Origin: Gerris lacustris
Taxonomy: Eukaryota > Arthropoda > Insecta > Hemiptera > Gerridae
Length of the DNA: 64,000 bases
Assembly (NCBI GenBank): GCA_951217055.1
Contig: OX578280.1
Span: 2,914,001-2,978,000, forward strand
Direction: 5' to 3'
A program made the position numbers and the translations under genes. The notes beneath the pieces were generated by a model that made no database searches, had not been told where the DNA came from, and was given only the letters and a program-made list of their open reading frames with translations. Shown piece by piece: positions 57,844-64,000 of the stretch; the stretch's first letter is position 1, and each line of letters begins with the position of its first letter.

Positions 57844-58244
57844 CAGGGTGTATCAATTTCAGATGGCCATAGAAAAAGGGGTATATCTACAGGTCATTTG
57901 GAGCAAAAAAGTTCATATAAGCTATAGTCCAATTCTCAACAGGGTAGGAGCTATAAGCGAAAATAGACTGTGTTAAAAACAATCGACCTTTGCCTTAAAA
58001 TACATCATTTTATAGGAAATTTCCTGCTCTTTCCAACGATTGTTCATTCATTGTTCCAAGATTAATATATTTTGAGTTATTTCAGTTTTTTAAGGTAAAG
58101 TTCGATTGTTTTTAACACAGTCTATTTTCGCTTATAGCTCCTACCCTGTTGAAAATTGGACTATAGCTTATATGAACTTTTTTGCTCCAAATGACCTGTA
58201 TATATACCCCTTTTTCTACGGCCATCTGAAATTGATACACCCTG
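57844..58244. mobile_element. Fold-back mariner-type MITE, about 400 bp
   Basis: CAGGGTGTATCAATTTCAGA (57844) is mirrored by TCTGAAATTGATACACCCTG (ending 58244), with TATA on both sides. The arms continue inward for well over 150 bp (ACAGGTCATTTGGAGC / GCTCCAAATGACCTGT; CGATTGTTTTTAACACAGTC), so the whole element is nearly one palindrome. Non-coding. The ends resemble the 20385-23669 element. Confidence 0.9.
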
Positions 58245-59051
58245 TATATTTATTATTTTAACTGGAAATTAATATGGGTGGTAGATAACATCACATATAC
58301 ATTGATAAAGGTAGAAACTGTCATTATAAAATGCTTAATAAAATTTTCTCTAGCTTCTTTACTTCCCTCTTCGTATGAGAGCATTGAAAGGCCCCCAACA
58401 CAAAATAATCTCTCCAAACCACCGCCCCCCACCGAACTATCTGCCCCCTCAACAAACTCTCCACGTCTATTTACTTTCCCCCCCAAAAAAATAAACATTA
58501 GCAAGAGAAGAAAGGGAGGCAGTTCAAGGAGTAAAAGCAATATCTCTCTAAAAAAAAAGCGGTAAACCGATTTGGCGTTTCCGATAAGGGATGGGAGAAG
58601 TGGTTTAGAGGTTTTGGTGGACGGAGCTGGTTGCCCCCCCCCCCCTACCTCAGGGGGGGAGGCGTCTTCCCCTCACTACATTCTAGTAGAAAAACACCTC
58701 TCCCCCTTAGTCCTCCCCCAAACAACTTTTACCCCGTTATTCAATAAACTCCATCTCCAATGTAATATTTTCTTTTATACTACACACTATACTTGGGGTA
58801 AAAACTAAATAAAGCTTCAAGTTTTCTTTCCCTCAACAGAGAACACTACCAAGTAAAGTGTTTTCCTCTATTATGTTTTTTAAAACAAATCTAGTGTTAA
58901 AAGATTATAAAGGATTAAATACTTAAATCCACTTGATACAAAGAAAAAAGAATTGAGAATGCCAGGAAACTAAGAAAAGTAATTGACCAATTTGAAACCA
59001 ATTAAGATTTTTAATTAATAGTAATTGTTTATTTCTGCACATCAAAAGTTA
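58245..59051. other. No gene recognised
   Basis: Includes C-rich and G-rich patches (58395-58470; 58630-58665). Overlapping frames at 58253-58565 on both strands reflect this bias. No domain. Confidence 0.4.
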
Positions 59052-59324
59052 ATATTTTAGGGTTTCCCCTAAAATATAAGAATATAGTTTCGTTCCAATA
59101 ACTTTTGAATCAAAAGAAATAAAAACATGAAACTTTGCTGTATTAAAGATCGTTTTAACGCGCACACAGGAAAAATATAGTGAACTCAAAAGTATCAGCT
59201 GTTCAAATTCAAGAAATAATTTGAATTGAAATGAACGAAATTGTAAGTTTTTGGTTTTGAGACTCGACTACGTGAGAGATTTTTTATCAACTACTGGTCT
59301 AAGTCAGCAATTGATTTACCTTTA

Positions 59325-59470
59325 CCTGTAAAAAAATCTTTCATCTCGACGAGTCTTGAACCACCGACCTCTCCTCCAGCTATCAGACTTGCTAATCACT
59401 GCACCATTGGAGTAGATAATTTATGCTTAACACAGAGTTGGTATATAAGCGTATTATGTCGAGTACATAC
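59325..59470 (-). repeat. tRNA-derived SINE
   Basis: On the minus strand: ACGCTTATATACCAACTCTG, then CAATGGTGCAGTGATTAGCA (A-box-like) and GGTTCAAGACTCG (B-box-like, about 59344-59356). Same head as 48118-48205. Pol III origin is inferred from the two boxes. Confidence 0.55.
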
Positions 59471-59506
59471 ATTTTTTTCAACAAAAATATGTATAAAAGC
59501 ATTTTT

Positions 59507-60407
59507 GGAAAGAAGTTCCTTATGGCACGTTCTGGAGCCCGGGAGTGAATCCGAAAAAAACGACCAAAATCACCGTCACGCAAAATCCGTCACGAAATCT
59601 ACCGATGGCGATAACTGGAGTACAAGTTGACCGACTTAGTTGAAATTTGGTACACATGTTCATTTTACCAATGTCCGGGACAAGTTCGTTGGTCAACGTT
59701 ATCCGCCCAAGCGTTCACGCGCAACGCTCGCGTAAACGTAAGCTTCGAATTTAAAATTGGAATTTTTGGACGGGAAAAAATTCTAACTTCATCTATTTAA
59801 TGAGACAAACAACTTTTTAAATAATTTTTTTTAGTAAAACGAACACCGACACTACTATGAAGTGATAAAGATCGCTAAATTTATTAAAGCCGACCAAACC
59901 GATTAAAATAAAGAAAACAACGTTTTTACCGATATCTTACGTTCTAACGTAAAGATTTAAATGAAACTTTGTATACATCACCTACAGTACAAATGAAACA
60001 GGCATGTAACATTTCAACCTGATTCAAGCAAAAGTTTTTGTGAGTTAATGATTTATATTTTTTATTTGGATATTTAATTGTAGTAATATGCCGACGGGGC
60101 CTGGGAGGACAGTTCTTTTTCGTTCTACAACCATCTGCTTTAACTATAAATTTATCATTAACTTTTTTCTCAATATACAATACATTATTTATTGAAAGAC
60201 GCTCGCTTCAAAGATAATAAAAAGATTTTCATTTAATTTTGCCTTAACTCCGCTAGTACAAATAGTTAGTTACTTTTAATTTTGCTTCTTTTTTAACTCC
60301 ACCATGTATACGTAGTTATTAAAGCGATTTTAGAATTTATATTTAATGAAAAGCGTAAGGAACTTCGTTCCTACCGGGTGTCCCACGACACCACACGTAT
60401 TTTTTTT
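59507..60407 (+). mobile_element. FAM-2 copy
   Basis: GGAAAGAAGTTCC at 59507, CGCGCAACGCTCGCG at 59718, GGAACTTCGTTCC at 60359 and GTGTCCCACGACACC at 60378. Confidence 0.75.
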
Positions 60408-60853
60408 GGTTATTTTAGGGGTAAAATGGCCACTATTTTGGAAACATGATATTTGTTTGTGAATCGAATTTCAATACCTTTAAAATGATAGCCCACTTCG
60501 AATTTTCAAATAATAAAAATTTTGGGTTACGACCTCCAAAAATTTCTAAAATTTGACTTTTTTATATCAACTCCCGGAAATATCATTGGACCACAGAGAT
60601 GTATATTTATGTATTTTTGCCTTATTTTTAGGACCTATCCTAATGGGGAAGTGGAGGGGGAATTTTTTTGGGGGGGTTCAAAAAATATAAAATATTTCGA
60701 TCTATTCAAAAAAGTTTAACTTGTATACCAAATTTCAAGTCTATATCTTCAGTAGGTCGAGAGTTATACCCCAAGATGCGACGGACGGATGGACGGACGA
60801 ACTACCAAAAGCATAAGGGTTTCTAGGATGACCTCGAAACCCTAAAAATATTT

Positions 60854-61157
60854 CACGTCTCTTGGTTAAATATTAAAGGCATGAGGTTGTGACGCGGGGG
60901 TCGACATCGCCGTCCCCGTGAAGCTAATATTTCTTTTACGATTCCTTAGTACCCCTTTCATAAGTCACATCTAGTCATATTTGTTATCATCGGAAAGGTA
61001 AGTTTAAGAGGAACAATAATGATAAAGACAATAATTTTGCCAACTGTGAAAGGAAAGTCAGCATTTCAATAATTAACCGTGAAAGTGTCGTATTCGGACT
61101 TCGTCATATTGATAAAAATGTCGTAATTCCACCATTTATAATTTGGTTTACTCTTGA
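60854..61157. other. Upstream flank of the integrase ORF
   Basis: No RT or RNase H coding sequence is seen. TGATATGTTATTCAG at about 61155-61169 could act as a splice acceptor, but this is only a motif match. Confidence 0.35.
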
Positions 61158-61187
61158 TATGTTATTCAGGATACTTTTCTGAAACGA

Positions 61188-62210
61188 ATGCGGATAAAAC
61201 CTTTTAAAAAGTATGAAAATGAGTTAATGGAAGTTGATAATTTGATCTATAAGTCCGACCGTATTTTAGTACCAAAAACACTAAGACGACAAATAATAAA
61301 CCTATTGCACTACAGTCATCAAGGAATAGAGAGGACCAAACAGAGAGCTAGACAACATTTTTTTTGGCCAGGAATGTCTAAAGCTATAGAAGACTGCATT
61401 ATATCCTGTGACACCTGTTCCACTTATTCAAGAGCTAATCAAAGAGAGCCAATGCTGCCTCACGATGTACTCTCACGGCCCTGGGAAAAAGTTGCCTGTG
61501 ATCTCTTTAATTTACAAGCAGCAACTTACATCTTGATTGTTGACTTTTACTCGAAATTTGTAGAAATAGTAAAACTTAAAAGAACTGACAGTGCAGCAGT
61601 CATTGGAGAACTGAAAATAATTTTTTCGCGTTTTGGAATACCTAACACTGTACTAACAGATGGTGGTCCTCAATTCTCTTCGCTTCAATTTACAACGTTT
61701 TCAAAAAAATGGAATTTTAAACATATTATGTCCAGTCCAACATATGCACAATCTAACGGATTGGCAGAAAGATCGATTCAAACCGTTAAAAGAATCATGT
61801 TGAAAGCAGTTCACGACAATAAAGATATGTTTTTAGCAATCCTACAATTTAGAAATACAGCTAAAGACTATTGTGGATCTCCTGCACAACTATTAATGGG
61901 AAGAATGTTACGTGACAACATACCGACTTCAGACAGACATTTACTTCCACACACGATTCCTCCACCACTAGTAATGAAAAACCTAAGAAATAAACAAATT
62001 CAAAAGAAATCATATTATGACAGGACTTCTAAACCACTACGACCACTAAAGGAAAATGAACACGTGAAAGTAGACAGAGGAAAAACTTGGGAACACGGTA
62101 AAGTAACAAGCAAAGGACCTGCACCCAGAAGCTACAATGTAACTCTTGATTCAGGCAGCACTCTGATAAAGAGAGGGGATATATTACAGTTTCATCTTTG
62201 TTCTAATTAA
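61188..62210 (+). CDS. Gypsy-type integrase, stand-alone ORF
   Basis: A 340-codon uninterrupted frame; the open stretch extends back to about 61158, and ATG at 61188 is the first in frame. Residues about 20-80 form the zinc module: H41, H44, then C74-x2-C77 with FFWPGM between. The catalytic core has D105 (CDLF), D158 (LTDGGPQFSS) and E194 (QSNGLAERS), giving DD35E spacing. A C-terminal SH3-like segment (about 280-340, ending LIKRGDILQFH) completes a full three-domain integrase as found at the end of Ty3/Gypsy Pol. No reverse transcriptase, protease, gag or LTR was found nearby. It is either a 5'-truncated retrotransposon remnant or a domesticated integrase; all catalytic residues and the whole frame are intact, unlike other coding remnants here. 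It belongs to a different lineage from the pol at 17026. Confidence 0.9.
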   Translation: MRIKPFKKYENELMEVDNLIYKSDRILVPKTLRRQIINLLHYSHQGIERTKQRARQHFFWPGMSKAIEDCIISCDTCSTYSRANQREPMLPHDVLSRPWEKVACDLFNLQAATYILIVDFYSKFVEIVKLKRTDSAAVIGELKIIFSRFGIPNTVLTDGGPQFSSLQFTTFSKKWNFKHIMSSPTYAQSNGLAERSIQTVKRIMLKAVHDNKDMFLAILQFRNTAKDYCGSPAQLLMGRMLRDNIPTSDRHLLPHTIPPPLVMKNLRNKQIQKKSYYDRTSKPLRPLKENEHVKVDRGKTWEHGKVTSKGPAPRSYNVTLDSGSTLIKRGDILQFHLCSN

Positions 62211-62410
62211 TTCAAGGTCACACCTTATATTTATGCGTCTATACGAGTATATACTAGTGATGCGGTGCATAAAGAACTCGCGTAGAATTGTGCTTTTATA
62301 TCAGCCATACTATGCTCTCAATAATGATATCAGAATAATATTTCAGTAAAACCTGACATTCTTATTCAACGTGAAACGAGCATTAAAATTATTTTGTCCA
62401 TTATCTTAAT
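62211..62410. other. 3' flank of the integrase ORF
   Basis: AT-rich, no LTR or polypurine tract recognised. Confidence 0.4.
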
Positions 62411-62715
62411 TTAATAATATTAACGCTGGCTCGCTACGCTCGCCTCTTTATTCAGAATTTGTAGTAAATATTTTTTAAATAAATTGATTGCAAGCTCGCT
62501 GCACTCGCCTGTTGATTCAGCATTTGTAGTAAATATTTATTGAACAAAGTTATTGTAGGCTCGTTACGCTCGCCTGTTTATACAGTAGATATAGTAATTA
62601 TTTAATCAAATTAAGAAGGCTCGCTACGCTCGCCTGTTTGATTCTGAATTTGTAGTAAATATTTATCAAATAAATTTATTGTAGGCTCGCTACGCTCGCC
62701 TATTTATACAGTATT
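62411..62715. repeat. Five-copy hairpin tandem repeat
   Basis: GGCTCGCTACGCTCGCC or a close variant recurs near 62428, 62491, 62560, 62618 and 62683, separated by 'tttgtagtaaatattt' spacers. Each core is an inverted repeat (GGCGAGCG/CGCTCGCC type). Confidence 0.85.
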
Positions 62716-62739
62716 TGAACTCTTTTCCTACTTTTATAC

Positions 62740-63300
62740 CTTTACTTTTTTAAACCTTTAATTTTTTTTTGAATAGTCCGCCACATTGAAAATATACTGT
62801 GTGAAATTTTAATACTTTGATATTCCTTTCCTATATTTCAAGACCTTTAAATTGATGTATAACATGTCATACTGACTAAAAAATTTTTTGTTTTGTCATC
62901 CACCATATTGGCGGCCATCTTGAATATATGAAATTTGAAATTTTATTAGTTACATATTCTTTTTCTTCTCTTAAAGACCTTCACAACGATGTATATCACT
63001 TTATGATGACTACATTTTTTTCTTTTAGTCGTCCGCCATCTTGAAAATATGAAGTGTGAAATTTTATTAGTTACATATTCTTTTCCTTCTCTTAAAGACC
63101 TTCAAAACGATGTATAACACATTATGCTGGCTTATTTTTTTTAGTCGTCCGCCATATTGGCCGCCATCTTGAAAATATGAAGTGTGAAATTTTATTAGTT
63201 ACATATCCTTTTCCTTCTCTTAAAGACCTTCAAAACGATGTATAACACATTATGCTGGCTTATTTTTTTTAGTCGTCCGCCATATTGGCCGCCATCTTGG
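62740..63300. repeat. About 128-bp tandem repeat, four copies
   Basis: GTCGTCCGCCAT marks copies at 63029, 63144 and 63272, with a divergent first copy near 62895. Units contain TTAAAGACCTTCAAAACGAT and GGCCGCCATCTTG, the latter matching a YY1-type site. A 13-bp deletion explains the shorter 115-bp spacing. Confidence 0.88.
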
Positions 63301-63520
63301 AAATATTTAGTGCGGAATTTCCAAAAACTATACACTTCTCACAAATGCTGAGATGCAACTATGTGCCAAATTTCGTTGAAATTGGTCAATTTTTACGCCA
63401 GTTATCGTTGGACAAACAAACACACAAACTTTTCAAAGCCCAAGTCTCTGAAATGAAGAACTCACTACGCTCGTTCAAAAATATAAAGGGTTTCTAGGAT
63501 GACCTGAAAACCCTAAAAAC
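63301..63520 (+). repeat. FAM-F tail
   Basis: It contains GTGCCAAATTTCGTTGAAAT (63362), a run of ACAAACAAACACACAAAC and the tail AAGGGTTTCTAGGATGACC...AAACCCTAAAAACAC (63486-63523), matching 60808-60850. Confidence 0.55.
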
Positions 63521-64000
63521 ACTTTTATCATCAACAAACTACATAATATAAACATTCGCATTTTAATAAAACCACTTTATATTGGTTAGAGCATCGACTC
63601 ACGATTACTGATAATAGTAATTCTCTTATATTTTTTTTATTTTGCATATTGATACTTGTTATAGGAAGACTCAGGTTCAAGAAAAGCTCGTATTGATAAG
63701 AGAATATTGGTAGGATGGGTTGAATATTCTCATTATACGGCCTTATCATACCCAAGGAATCCTATCAACATGTTATCAGTTATATTTTTAAGGTTTCATC
63801 GAAGCCTTTCACATTTTTCCGAAATTCATCCAACTAGTTCCACGCTTCTTTCTATATTTTAACCCTGTTGAACAAAAGCAATATTTTATCATGAAAAAGA
63901 GAATATTACAATCCATATTTTGTTGCTGTCCCCTTTAAATTCTATTGATAATTTTTAAAAAAGGTCTTCAGGGAAGTTTTAAATAAAAAACACTAAGTTT
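63521..64000. other. No gene recognised
   Basis: AT-rich to the window end. TTGGTTAGAGCATCGACTC at about 63575 looks like a tRNA D-arm, but no matching tRNA body is present. Confidence 0.4.

Larger units (their letters stand above)
59052..60853 (+). repeat. Possible FAM-F element with nested insertions
   Basis: TTAGGGTTTCCCC at 59059 resembles the FAM-F start; AAGGGTTTCTAGGATGACC and GAAACCCTAAAAATA at 60808-60850 are the FAM-F end, giving short inverted ends. Inside are a SINE remnant (59290-59470) and FAM-2 (59507-60407). It is not proven to be one element. Confidence 0.35.

Noticed and set aside
58253..58565. Two overlapping 95-codon frames on opposite strands
   Set aside because: Arise from a C-rich/A-rich patch; neither shows a motif.
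63570..63690. tRNA-like strings TTGGTTAGAGCATC and GGTTCAAGA about 95 bp apart
   Set aside because: No acceptor or anticodon stems pair, and a run of eight T between them would end Pol III transcription.

Overview
The window looks like repeat-dense intergenic DNA from an arthropod, most likely an insect. It is AT-rich, full of (TA)n tracts and polyA/polyT runs, and carries Ty3/Gypsy, non-LTR, Penelope-like, Helitron, mariner-like and hAT elements plus tRNA-derived short repeats. I found no complete host protein-coding gene and no bacterial-style operon. The only possible host coding piece is a short exon-like segment near 56.2 kb. Family names used below (FAM-1 to FAM-5, FAM-E, FAM-F) are local labels for repeats recognised by comparing copies inside this window; alignments were done by eye.

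Layout. 0-15 kb: FAM-5 fragment, a 10-bp minisatellite with 260-bp higher-order structure (2.2-2.8 kb), a FAM-2/FAM-1 composite (3.4-4.8 kb), a MITE with GGCGGAAATACACATG ends (5.5-6.3 kb), a duplicated tRNA-derived SINE (6.8-7.5 kb), FAM-4 and FAM-3 copies, a 41-bp palindromic tandem array (10.6-10.8 kb) and a complete non-autonomous Helitron (11061-12293). 15-24 kb: a hammerhead ribozyme core (15269-15311) between two (TA)n tracts. Next is a 4.75-kb Ty3/Gypsy element with LTRs that look identical, a perfect tRNA-Phe primer binding site and no visible protease. Next is a palindromic Tc1/mariner-type element with arms of about 950 bp, carrying a nested hAT element with a perfect 8-bp target duplication. 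Everything here is stacked in (TA)n DNA.

24-42 kb: decayed non-LTR RNase H/zinc-finger ends (24.8-25.6 kb; and 36.4-38.1 kb on the minus strand, with a 13-bp target duplication inside FAM-1), a 20-bp minisatellite (26.3-26.75 kb), a 37-bp minisatellite with a 9-unit (333-bp) higher-order period (27.7-28.4 kb), two more Helitrons (31196-31939; 39345-40415 minus), and FAM-5, FAM-4 and FAM-E copies. 42-64 kb: more FAM-1/2/3/4/5 copies, several inverted-repeat MITEs, a dispersed 650-bp duplication (49.0 and 53.2 kb), an exon-like ORF followed by a 31-bp tandem array (56.2-56.6 kb), a decayed Penelope-like GIY-YIG end (56.8-57.1 kb), an uninterrupted stand-alone Gypsy-type integrase ORF (61188-62210) and two tandem arrays after it.

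The genes do not form a pathway. The Gypsy gag and pol are parts of one retrotransposon; the other coding pieces are remnants of separate mobile elements. The observations most worth follow-up are the hammerhead ribozyme, the apparently recent but protease-less Gypsy copy, a short sequence module shared by otherwise unrelated transposon families, and the conserved N-terminal mini-ORF of FAM-5.
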